Shown here in pieces: positions 1 through 6,886 of a stretch of 10,017 bases of DNA. The translations under genes were made by a program, and so were the position numbers. A model generated the notes under the pieces. It saw only the letters and a program-made list of their open reading frames with translations. It had not been told where the DNA came from and made no database searches. Each line of letters opens with the position of its first letter. Position 1 is the first letter of the stretch. Source of the DNA: Desulfobacteraceae bacterium (GTDB taxonomy: Bacteria > Desulfobacterota > DSM-4660 > Desulfatiglandales > Desulfatiglandaceae); assembly GCA_030632525.1 (NCBI GenBank), contig DAOVUP010000017.1, positions 1 to 10,017 of the forward strand, given 5' to 3'.

Positions 1-1227
1 ATCAAGTGAGCCGTCGATCGCACGCCGTTTTATTAACACCGTTGCCAGTTCACGGGCCAGCAACAGACTGTCGGCCACCCGCTTGATCCGTGGTGTAACC
101 GTCTGGCTGTTGAAAAACTCCTGGACTTCCTCGTATGACAACTTTGCGTGCGAGCGGATAACCGTATCCATGACCCGCCAGCCAAGCACTTTCCCTTTTC
201 TATCAAAGTCTATAATCACCGAGTGCGCCAATCGTCTCCGGTTGGGACGAAGCGAACAGACGTCGTTCGACAATACTTCGGGAAGCATCGGTATAACCAT
301 ACCGGGCAGATACACCGAATTGCCGCGCTCAAAAGCTTCAATGTCGAGCGCCGACCCCTCCGGAACATAGAACGAGACATCAGCAATGTGCACGCCCAGA
401 CGATACCCTCTCTGCGTTTTTGATATTGAAATGGCGTCGTCATGATCCCTGGCATCAAACGGGTCAATGGTGTAGATGCATTCACCGGTGAGGTCGAGGC
501 GGTGCTGTTGCTCCCCGGTTGTATCGACACCGGCCGCTTTTTCGGCCTGGTTCATTGTTTCAGCCGAGAAACTCTCGGGAAGGTTATAGCTTTTGATGAT
601 AGTGAGCATATCGACCCCTGGCGCATTCGGATAACCGATCCGCTCGGTTACTTTGCCGCACGGGTTAGTATGCGGATCATCCCACGCGGTCAACTTCACC
701 ACCACTTTTTCGCCGTCCTTCGCCTTGAGAGAATCGGCAGGAGAAACATAGATATCGCGATGAATCCGCGGGTTGTCCGGACGGACAAGGATCAAGCCGT
801 TCTGTTTGTGCAGTATGCCGACAATATTTCTGCCCGATCGCTCCAGCACCTTGATCACTACCCCAGTCTGACGACCAAACCGCTCTCCGACCAGGCGAAC
901 CATCACCCGGTCGCCATCCAGAGCCGTCAGCAATCCGGCATCGAGTATCATAATGTCTTCGGTGGCGCCTTCGATTTCAAGAAAGCCCCGTCCGGATCGA
1001 TTGACGGAAATTGTCCCGACGGCAATATCCATCTGGTCGGCCTGTCCAATCCGTCCTCGCTTGAGTCGAACCAGACGGCCTTCATCGATGAGCTTTTTCA
1101 CATGCTGCCGAAATGAGGGATACTCCCTTCGGCTGACTTTCATCGCCTGCGCCAGTTCCTGGATTCTCATCGGGTGGGCAGTCTCAGAGCGGATGAACTG
1201 TAATATTGTATCTAAAGTTAGAGCCAT
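1..1227 (-). CDS. rnr: Ribonuclease R, N-terminal 409 codons (runs off left edge)
   Basis: Cytoplasmic 3'-to-5' exoribonuclease of the RNase II/R family, which degrades structured RNA. The frame is open from the ATG at 1227 to base 1 with no stop. Residues about 5-60 form a winged-helix domain (HTH_12 type), about 65-220 are two cold-shock/OB domains, and the RNB catalytic domain starts near 250. The RNB signature TIDPFDARDHDDA gives the Mg ligands D255, D261, D263 and D264. GVHIADVSFYV (278-288) and RSHAKLSYEEV (358-368) are also typical. E. coli RNase R is about 813 residues, so the rest of RNB and the S1 domain lie outside the window. An in-frame TGA a few codons upstream leaves ATG 1227 as the only sensible start. 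No Shine-Dalgarno sits at normal spacing; the nearest AGGAG is about 24 nt away. This fits the leaderless promoter described separately. The gene looks functionally unrelated to its neighbours. Confidence 0.93.
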   Translation of the reverse strand, partial: MALTLDTILQFIRSETAHPMRIQELAQAMKVSRREYPSFRQHVKKLIDEGRLVRLKRGRIGQADQMDIAVGTISVNRSGRGFLEIEGATEDIMILDAGLLTALDGDRVMVRLVGERFGRQTGVVIKVLERSGRNIVGILHKQNGLILVRPDNPRIHRDIYVSPADSLKAKDGEKVVVKLTAWDDPHTNPCGKVTERIGYPNAPGVDMLTIIKSYNLPESFSAETMNQAEKAAGVDTTGEQQHRLDLTGECIYTIDPFDARDHDDAISISKTQRGYRLGVHIADVSFYVPEGSALDIEAFERGNSVYLPGMVIPMLPEVLSNDVCSLRPNRRRLAHSVIIDFDRKGKVLGWRVMDTVIRSHAKLSYEEVQEFFNSQTVTPRIKRVADSLLLARELATVLIKRRAIDGSLD

Positions 1228-1233
1228 GATCCA

Positions 1234-1262
1234 ATGATAACCCGGTCACCGCTCCTAGTCAA
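1234..1262 (-). promoter_or_regulatory. Predicted sigma70 promoter of rnr, leaderless layout
   Basis: On the minus strand TTGACT (1262-1257) is followed after exactly 17 bp by TATCAT (1239-1234), each matching the consensus at 5 of 6 positions. The -10 box ends only 6 bp before the ATG at 1227, so the expected transcription start falls on or next to the start codon. The missing Shine-Dalgarno agrees with this. Prediction from sequence only. Confidence 0.5.
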
Positions 1263-1272
1263 GCTTAGTCTG

Positions 1273-1563
1273 TCAAAATGGTAGTGAGATCTGAAGGCGA
1301 CTGTGAACTGTGGCAAGTAAGATTTGTTTTTGAGGTTTTAAGGTTATGGAAGAAGTATGGGAAAGTTCCTCTTGTGTGTCGATATTGTACTTTACATCAT
1401 GCAACCGACACTTTGGTTTCTGTCTGAAAAAGTAATCCTTTTGGTCTAGGAAGGTTTCTTGAAAATGTTCTTCTTTTGTCAAATGTGTAGAGGTGCCCCC
1501 CTTGTTAATTTCTACTTTCCTGGGCTGACCCCTTTCGTTTAGGTTCGGAAATATATCTGTCAT
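1273..1563 (-). CDS. Doubtful hypothetical ORF, 96 residues, possibly a gene remnant
   Basis: I do not recognise this protein. It is polar and lysine-rich with no visible domain. No Shine-Dalgarno precedes the ATG at 1563. The same frame stays open upstream for about 29 codons, to a TAG near 1652, and encodes a strongly hydrophobic run rich in Leu, Phe, Ile, Val and Cys that would resemble a membrane anchor. That stretch contains no ATG, GTG or TTG. Two readings are possible: the eroded remains of a small membrane-anchored protein that lost its start, or a chance ORF in a pyrimidine-rich spacer. It lies between the DUF362 gene and rnr, and nothing links it to either. Confidence 0.2.
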   Translation of the reverse strand: MTDIFPNLNERGQPRKVEINKGGTSTHLTKEEHFQETFLDQKDYFFRQKPKCRLHDVKYNIDTQEELSHTSSITLKPQKQILLATVHSRLQISLPF

Positions 1564-1660
1564 CAGAAGCAGTTGGATACAAAGGAATATGACGCAGAAG
1601 AGAAAGAGAAGGACGGTGTCACAGGTAAGGATGATGGTAAGTTCTAAATTCTAGTGATTG

Positions 1661-1709
1661 GCCACCCTTGGGGTGGCTCACAACCGCCAAGCTCTCCGCT
1701 TTGCGGAGA
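1661..1709. repeat. Two tandem perfect hairpins in the spacer
   Basis: GCCACCC-TTG-GGGTGGC (1661-1677) and TCTCCGC-TTT-GCGGAGA (1693-1709) are two perfect 7-bp GC-rich stems with 3-nt loops, 15 bp apart, in an otherwise AT-rich spacer. Neither strand has a clean T-run directly after a stem, so they are not textbook intrinsic terminators, although they lie 3' of the DUF362 gene and could still act as RNA end or stability elements. The paired layout also resembles dispersed REP-like palindromic elements. Copy number elsewhere in the genome cannot be seen here. Confidence 0.6.
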
Positions 1710-1809
1710 CGTAATGACTATTCTTCTTTTCATCTACTCTTCCTCACTCAGTACTTCTTGATTATTGGGGCAAATTAATTTTTCAGTCTATTTGGTTTCA
1801 GTATCCGGG

Positions 1810-2958
1810 TTATGTGGTTAAGTGTATTTTCCTAACCTCTATTTTTTTGGGGTCCGCATTCCCGATGCCCAGTTTCTCAGCCGACCAGATAATGCCGGCT
1901 TTTTCTTGTGTGATAGGAGCAATGTCCCGTTCCTTCCTCCTCGCATTTATGATTTCAAAACCGGTAAAATCTGTAGCCACTCTGTCCTGGCTGATGATAA
2001 TCTTGTGGTCTAAGCCCTGCGGGTCTGCGTGGGCATCCCCCTCGTAAATGCCCATCAGGGCATCAACCACGACAAGTTTGGTCTTCTTCATGAGAGTCTC
2101 TCCGGCATTCACCTCAGCAATCTGAGGATTGGCATTGTGAGCGTGCATCTTTACCACAACTTCCCCCATATCGGGAGGGTAAATTCCAAGTACAGACTGT
2201 TCCGAGAGGCTTATTGTCCCGTACATATTCTTGAGGGCTATGGTTACTCCTGCAAAGTAGGAGGCTTTTAATGCCGGGACGTTTATCAGATAATCGATGT
2301 GCTGGCTTAAAATTCTACTGTACGACCTCACCAGATTTTCTGATTTAATGTGAACGGTAGCGTCAGGATCGAGCCACATGTTCAGGTCAGGATAAGGCCC
2401 ATGACCCACGGACCTTGCAATGCTTTTAAATGGCAAACTCATATCATGGTAGGTTCCGTAGCACCTGTACCCCTTGTCACTTGTGTTAATCTTATAACCA
2501 GAAGCCGTGAGAAACCGCTCAAGATTGTCCCATATCAGGATGTTACTTTGTTTTATTCCGGCATCTACCATGCTGTCAACAATTGCGTATGCCACCTGAG
2601 GGTGGGCGGGAATTTTCGGGTTAACCGAATTAACTTTGAGTCCTATTACCTCCTTCGCCTTCAGGTTGGGGAATATTTCAAGCCACCCTTCCTTTGACGA
2701 CTTTGCATTGGTTAAAGCCTTTATCCCCTCATCTATCATTTCCCGTACACGTCTGGAATCTATCTTGTAACTCTCGGTTATCGCCTTCTTGTTCTCAGAA
2801 ATGACTACAATGGATTTCGGGTCTGTAGGTTTCTTCGCGTCAGCGAAAATAGCTGAGGGGTTAACCGTGAGTGCTGCAGTAGCTAGAGCAGAGTTCTTAA
2901 GAAATGACCTTCTTGAGAGGGAACAATTTGAGACAGTCTTTCTCTCTTTGTGTTTCAT
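1810..2958 (-). CDS. Tat-exported DUF362-domain protein
   Basis: 382 residues. The N-terminus carries a textbook twin-arginine motif, SRRSFLK (residues 15-21), then a moderately hydrophobic stretch and a likely signal peptidase site after ADA (39-41). The protein is therefore probably exported folded. The rest matches the DUF362 family: GLKVNSVNP, the HPQVAYAIVDSMVDAGI helix and ILIWDN are characteristic. Many DUF362 proteins carry a ferredoxin-like 4Fe-4S domain, but this one has no cysteine cluster (Cys12 lies in the signal, plus one isolated Cys), so only the core domain is present. Biochemical function is unknown. The start at 2958 is preceded by AAGGAG at good spacing. It begins 11 bp after the stop of the metallohydrolase gene, so the two are almost certainly cotranscribed. 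It ends in TAA. Confidence 0.88.
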   Translation of the reverse strand: MKHKERKTVSNCSLSRRSFLKNSALATAALTVNPSAIFADAKKPTDPKSIVVISENKKAITESYKIDSRRVREMIDEGIKALTNAKSSKEGWLEIFPNLKAKEVIGLKVNSVNPKIPAHPQVAYAIVDSMVDAGIKQSNILIWDNLERFLTASGYKINTSDKGYRCYGTYHDMSLPFKSIARSVGHGPYPDLNMWLDPDATVHIKSENLVRSYSRILSQHIDYLINVPALKASYFAGVTIALKNMYGTISLSEQSVLGIYPPDMGEVVVKMHAHNANPQIAEVNAGETLMKKTKLVVVDALMGIYEGDAHADPQGLDHKIIISQDRVATDFTGFEIINARRKERDIAPITQEKAGIIWSAEKLGIGNADPKKIEVRKIHLTT

Positions 2959-2969
2959 GTCGGGTCTCC

Positions 2970-3875
2970 TTAGTGCTTCACGTTTTTTATATCGTTGTAC
3001 ACTTTATGTATAACTTTTTTAAAATTCTGCTCATAAAACGGATTCTCCCCCTCGGGGAATTTGATCGACTCGGCTGCTTTTTCTGGTGGGATATTTGCAT
3101 CAACGTACTTTTTCACCTGTTTCCTGAAGGAAATAAGCTTATCGATTGAAGTTTGGATATCCTTTTTCTCGGCTATATCCATATGACCAGATATGATTTT
3201 TTCAATGTCAAGGGCTTGCATCTTCCTGAGTGAACTGATTAGCTTATCAATGTTGCTGTCATCCCGGTAATCGGGTAGCCCTGAACCCTTGATGAAAAGG
3301 TCCCCGCTGAAGAGAACCTTTTCCTTGGGAAGGTACACAACGATATCGCCACCCGAGTGACCACCCCCGAAGAACTTAAGTTCAATAACGGTATTCCCCA
3401 TATAAAGAGTCATACTCTCATCAAAGGTTATATCAGGGGGGGTAAATTTAAATTCACCTAATTGTTTAAGGCTTTCGTCAACTTTGCCCTCCTCTTGTTC
3501 TTTTCTCCTCTTAGCAATAATCTTTCTGGTAAATTCATGGGCGATAATTCTGGTTTGAGGAAGGAAGGCTTCGTTTCCTCCAACATGGTCAGTGTGCCAG
3601 TGAGTATTTATAGCATATTTTATTGGTTTGTTAGTGATTGCTTTAATCTCTTTTATCATCTCATTGGCAAAGAAAGGGATAAGCTGTGTGTCTACAACCA
3701 CTACCCCTTCATCAGTCACAATGTAACCGCAGTTTGAGAAACTGAGATCGCCAATCATGTATACTCCAGGTGCTACTTCTTTACTGCGGCCTTCTCCTGC
3801 CGCCGGTGAGCACTGAATAGTGATAGAAAATAGTTCTATTAATAAAACTAGAAGGTTTTTATTATATTGACTCAT
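2970..3875 (-). CDS. Exported MBL-fold metallohydrolase
   Basis: 301 residues. The complete metallo-beta-lactamase-fold zinc site is visible: HWHTDH (H92, H94, D96, H97), H173 in GGGHSGGD, D192 in FSGDLF and H231 in ISGHMD. A two-metal hydrolase is therefore likely. The first ~27 residues are hydrophobic and signal-like (LLVLLIELFSITIQC), followed by SPAAGEG, so it is probably periplasmic. Cys22 follows IQ rather than a consensus lipobox, so lipidation is doubtful. The sequence resembles the broad secreted MBL group that includes SoxH-like and quinoprotein-associated hydrolases as well as subclass B beta-lactamase relatives; the substrate cannot be deduced. The start is supported by AAAGGAG 6-7 nt before the ATG. 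It is the first gene of a pair with the DUF362 gene. No strong promoter is seen in the 118 bp upstream, but the terminator there separates it from the TPR gene. Confidence 0.9.
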   Translation of the reverse strand: MSQYNKNLLVLLIELFSITIQCSPAAGEGRSKEVAPGVYMIGDLSFSNCGYIVTDEGVVVVDTQLIPFFANEMIKEIKAITNKPIKYAINTHWHTDHVGGNEAFLPQTRIIAHEFTRKIIAKRRKEQEEGKVDESLKQLGEFKFTPPDITFDESMTLYMGNTVIELKFFGGGHSGGDIVVYLPKEKVLFSGDLFIKGSGLPDYRDDSNIDKLISSLRKMQALDIEKIISGHMDIAEKKDIQTSIDKLISFRKQVKKYVDANIPPEKAAESIKFPEGENPFYEQNFKKVIHKVYNDIKNVKH

Positions 3876-3947
3876 AATATCTCCTTTCTTCAGAGGCTAA
3901 AATCAATTAAGCCTTAACGTACTTTCCCCACAAGCTTGATATAATTA

Positions 3948-3975
3948 AAAAGGGAAGGTAAAAACCTTCCCTTTT
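3948..3975 (-). terminator. Rho-independent terminator after the TPR gene
   Basis: A 12-bp perfect stem (3948-3959 pairing with 3964-3975) with an AAAA loop has a core of GGGAAGGT/ACCTTCCC. On the minus strand the stem ends in a T-run and is followed by AATTAT. It lies about 18 bp after the TPR stop codon. The A/T flanks are symmetrical, so it could stop transcription from either side. It splits the cluster into at least two transcription units. Confidence 0.85.
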
Positions 3976-3993
3976 CTTTTAATCAAGGTTAAA

Positions 3994-4743
3994 TTAAGTC
4001 CCTGAGCCACTGGCCAGACCTTTTAACATCTTTTTGGCCCAGTGATGATTGGGGTTCAGTTCCAGGGTCTTTTTGTAATTCTTCTTGGCATCATCCATTT
4101 TCTTGGCCTTCTCCCAGATATACCCGATTTCGTAGTAAGCATCAGCCATCTTGGGGTCTTTTTTGAGAAGCTTTTCAAATTCTGCGATGGGTTTTTCTGG
4201 AGGGGGTTGAGGCCACCCTCCCTCAGCAACTTCAAGGGCACTTAAGAACTGGACGGTGGGGTTATCTGGTGCTAACTCTATGGCCTTGTTATAGGCCGCC
4301 TTCCGGTCGCCCACATACATCATGAGTTTCGGGAAACCCACATGGAATATTTTCCGCCGAATCACCTGAAATTTAAGAATATTGGTATCCAGACTGTTCT
4401 CTTTAATACTCAAAGAGGTCTTGATCAGATCTAATGCTGCATCGATATGCTTTTCTCCTTCCCCAGTCTGGTCAAACTCCTTGTCGCTTTTGATGTCAAG
4501 ACAATCAGCTATGGCGAAGTGGGCTCGTGCTGCATGATAAGGGGCCAGGGGGTCTTTGGGGTTCTTCTTTGCCATCTCTTCAAAAGTCTTTACCGTTTTT
4601 TCCAATAAGGGAATATCCAGAGTCTGCCAACCCTTCTCCAGATCAGCTGCTGCACCTTTTAATGCCTCCTGTGCCTGGATTACGCCATTCATCCCAAAAA
4701 TCAGTAGAATAAGCAAGACGATACACAGTACAGTTTTCCTCAT
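3994..4743 (-). CDS. Secreted TPR-repeat protein
   Basis: 249 residues from the ATG at 4743. A Sec signal peptide (MRKTVLCIVLLILLIFG..., probable cleavage after IQA, residue 24) is followed by an all-helical tetratricopeptide-repeat protein. Repeat-like helices are visible near 46-80 (KTFEEMAKKNPKDPLAPYHAA), 147-175 (RKAAYNKAIELAPDNP) and 184-235, the last containing the best repeat (MADAYYEIGYIWEKAKKMDD). TPRs usually mediate protein-protein contacts, so a scaffold or partner role in the periplasm is inferred. No catalytic motif is seen. A longer frame could begin at 4803, but the 4743 start is preferred: AGGAGG lies at ideal spacing, the signal peptide begins exactly there, and the predicted transcription start (~4799) lies downstream of the alternative start. 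The 115-bp gap from the ThDP gene contains this gene's own promoter, and the gene ends at a strong terminator. Confidence 0.87.
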   Translation of the reverse strand: MRKTVLCIVLLILLIFGMNGVIQAQEALKGAAADLEKGWQTLDIPLLEKTVKTFEEMAKKNPKDPLAPYHAARAHFAIADCLDIKSDKEFDQTGEGEKHIDAALDLIKTSLSIKENSLDTNILKFQVIRRKIFHVGFPKLMMYVGDRKAAYNKAIELAPDNPTVQFLSALEVAEGGWPQPPPEKPIAEFEKLLKKDPKMADAYYEIGYIWEKAKKMDDAKKNYKKTLELNPNHHWAKKMLKGLASGSGT

Positions 4744-4805
4744 AGTTCCTCCTATTATTAATGGGTTTATAATATATCCTCCCTGTTTTATAAAAAACAT
4801 CAACC

Positions 4806-4834
4806 CTTATAACAAAGTCCCTAATGCGTGTCAA
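4806..4834 (-). promoter_or_regulatory. Predicted sigma70 promoter of the TPR gene
   Basis: On the minus strand a perfect TTGACA (4834-4829) is followed, after a 17-bp spacer, by TATAAG (4811-4806), 5 of 6 to consensus. The expected start is near 4799, giving a leader of about 56 nt with AGGAGG before the ATG at 4743. This gives the TPR gene a transcript independent of the upstream ThDP gene. Confidence 0.65.
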
Positions 4835-4858
4835 TACATTTTCTTTTTCAACCTATTA

Positions 4859-6748
4859 TTAAACTTTCTTTTTTCTTCCAGCCGCTATAGAGATTTCAGG
4901 ATGCCAATTAGTTCCGGCTCCAGTTCCTTTTTGAGCAAGGATAGCGTCGATCAGATAGGGTTTACCATCTTTGGTTGCTTGGATAGCCCGTTTCATAGCA
5001 GGTTTTATCTGGTCAGGGCTTGATACTACTTCTCCCTTAATACCGAAACCCTCTGCTACACCAACAAAACTCACATCGGGATCTCCCAGATAACAGGCTA
5101 TATCTTTCCTTTTCTCTTGAGTATGTTGAGATAAATTGAACATTCTGTTCCGAGGACCATCATAGCTGCGGTTATTGAATACAACAATAATTACCGGGAC
5201 ATCGTATCGCGAGAAACTCCAGAGGGATTCCAGCTGGCCGAAGAGCATCGTTCCGTCACCTACCAGGCAGACGACCTGGTTGTCGGGCCGGGCAATTTTC
5301 ACCCCCAGGGACGCACCCACACCCCAGCCAAGGGCAAACCCAGTTGTCTGTCCGATCAGGGTCTTTTTCCCCCTATCGAAATCCATCCAATAGTAGGGAA
5401 TACGGGCATCCAGTTCGGAAACAATACAGGCATCGTCCTCCAGCACCTTATCCATCTCAACTGACAATCGTTCCCAGGAAAGGGGGCTACTGTTCCATCT
5501 TTCCTTGGCGTCTTCTTCGCGTTTCCTTTGAGGCTCCGCGAGCTGTTTTTTGACCTTCTCCAGACGGCCAGCTTTCAGGGAATCAATCCGTGTTTTGGTA
5601 AGCATCCCCTTGATAGAAGCAGTAAGCGCCTGGATTGTCTCCTTGATATCTGCTGCAATCGCTACATCAGTTGGATAGATGTTGGCAATGTCCTCATATT
5701 CAATACGGGCGTGGATGACTTTACAGGTGTCGGAAACAGGATTGGTTATAAAGCCCGGGTCTGGCATGAGAGCACCCAGATTTAAAAAGGTATCGATTCC
5801 CATTGAGTAAGCAAAAGGACCCATTCCGTAAAAGCCTGCAAAGAGAGGGTGCTTGAAGGGAAAATCCCCATAACAGCTCACCCCCTGAGAAACGGGTATG
5901 GAAAGAAGTTCAGCCAGTTCAATGAGTTCCTCATTTGCTTTCGCACGGGTTACCTCTGCCCCCACATGTATCAAGGGCTTCTTTGCTTCGACCAGCAACT
6001 TGGCCGTTTTCTCTATGAGTTGCTGGTTGGGTTCGATTTTCATAGGAACAGTAAACTTGCTCTGAGGGTAAATTGTGTCCCTTACATGGCTTTTTCCCAG
6101 AATATCGATGGGAAATCTGATGTAAACTGGTCCTCCCGGAGGAGTGGTAGCAACTTTGATTGCCCTTCTCACCATTTCACCGATCCTTTGAGGATATTTG
6201 ACATGCCAGCTCCACTTTGAGAACTGCTCCAGGGGTTCCAACCAGTCATCCACCTGCTCAAACATGTCGCGTCCCAGAAACTCGCTGTGACCGCCGTCGG
6301 TTAAGACCACGATTGCTGAACGGTCCTTCCAGGCATTATAGAGATTGTTGGAAGCATGGGGAATGCCAACCCCTGGAATGAAAAGAGCAGCAGGTTTACC
6401 GCTTCCAAGTTCATAGCCCTGAGCCATGCTGGCCGCTTGCCCTTCCTGAAGCGCAAGAATAAGCTTCAACTCAGGCCGGTCTATTAGGGCATCGTACAGT
6501 GAGTACTGACCCGTGCTGTTAGAATTGAAGATGTACTCGACACCAGCCGCTTTCAAGGTTTCGAGCAAAACCTCTGCTCCTGTTCCTGTAAAGCTCCTGC
6601 CCCCTGATGGAGGTATTGTCTCAGCATAAGCAATCGAACTGAGTGCCGAATCTATTGCATTCGTACTAAACCCTAAGGCAAGCATTCCCTTCACAAAGCC
6701 CCTTCGAGAGATTTCTTTATCTAAAAACTTCTTTACTAAGATTTTCAT
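4859..6748 (-). CDS. Tat-exported thiamine-diphosphate-dependent enzyme (acetolactate synthase/benzoylformate decarboxylase superfamily)
   Basis: 629 residues. The N-terminus has a twin-arginine motif, ISRRGFVKG (13-21), a weakly hydrophobic stretch and a probable cleavage site after AYA (42). The three-domain ThDP fold follows. The N-terminal PYR domain has the catalytic Glu that activates the thiazolium ring (E102 in LALQEGQAA). A central domain follows (about 240-390). The C-terminal PP domain has the cofactor motif GDG (497-499), then 25 residues and NN (525-526). All core residues are present, so the enzyme looks active and probably acts on a 2-oxo acid or performs a C-C lyase/ligase reaction; the substrate is not predictable. 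Relatives of this superfamily are usually cytoplasmic, so an export signal is unusual. Tat would allow export after cofactor loading. AAAGGAG lies before the ATG. It sits 138 bp after the beta-propeller gene, with no clear terminator between them. Confidence 0.9.
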   Translation of the reverse strand: MKILVKKFLDKEISRRGFVKGMLALGFSTNAIDSALSSIAYAETIPPSGGRSFTGTGAEVLLETLKAAGVEYIFNSNSTGQYSLYDALIDRPELKLILALQEGQAASMAQGYELGSGKPAALFIPGVGIPHASNNLYNAWKDRSAIVVLTDGGHSEFLGRDMFEQVDDWLEPLEQFSKWSWHVKYPQRIGEMVRRAIKVATTPPGGPVYIRFPIDILGKSHVRDTIYPQSKFTVPMKIEPNQQLIEKTAKLLVEAKKPLIHVGAEVTRAKANEELIELAELLSIPVSQGVSCYGDFPFKHPLFAGFYGMGPFAYSMGIDTFLNLGALMPDPGFITNPVSDTCKVIHARIEYEDIANIYPTDVAIAADIKETIQALTASIKGMLTKTRIDSLKAGRLEKVKKQLAEPQRKREEDAKERWNSSPLSWERLSVEMDKVLEDDACIVSELDARIPYYWMDFDRGKKTLIGQTTGFALGWGVGASLGVKIARPDNQVVCLVGDGTMLFGQLESLWSFSRYDVPVIIVVFNNRSYDGPRNRMFNLSQHTQEKRKDIACYLGDPDVSFVGVAEGFGIKGEVVSSPDQIKPAMKRAIQATKDGKPYLIDAILAQKGTGAGTNWHPEISIAAGRKKKV

Positions 6749-6836
6749 AAACTCTCCTTTTCTGAGATTTATTTTTGCACTCTTTTAGGAATATAAAAAA
6801 TCCGGCTTATGAATAATTTAGCATTTAGGAAATGGA

Positions 6837-6865
6837 CTTAAATTATTAATTTATATGTTTGCCAA
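6837..6865 (-). promoter_or_regulatory. Weak candidate promoter before the ThDP enzyme gene
   Basis: On the minus strand TTGGCA (6865-6860) and TTTAAG (6842-6837) are separated by 17 bp in a very AT-rich gap. The -10 box matches only 4 of 6 positions. It may provide secondary transcription of the ThDP gene, but the gap is AT-rich enough to give such matches by chance. Confidence 0.25.
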
Positions 6866-6886
6866 TTATTTGGTTGCTTAACTCAT

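Noticed and set aside
442..1116. Plus-strand ORF of 224 codons
   Set aside because: It lies antisense to the RNase R frame, which has clear conserved motifs; it has no ribosome site and no recognisable domain.
3800..3875. Lipobox in the MBL protein at Cys22
   Set aside because: The residues before the Cys (TIQ) do not fit the lipobox, which needs a small residue at -1; a Sec signal is more likely.
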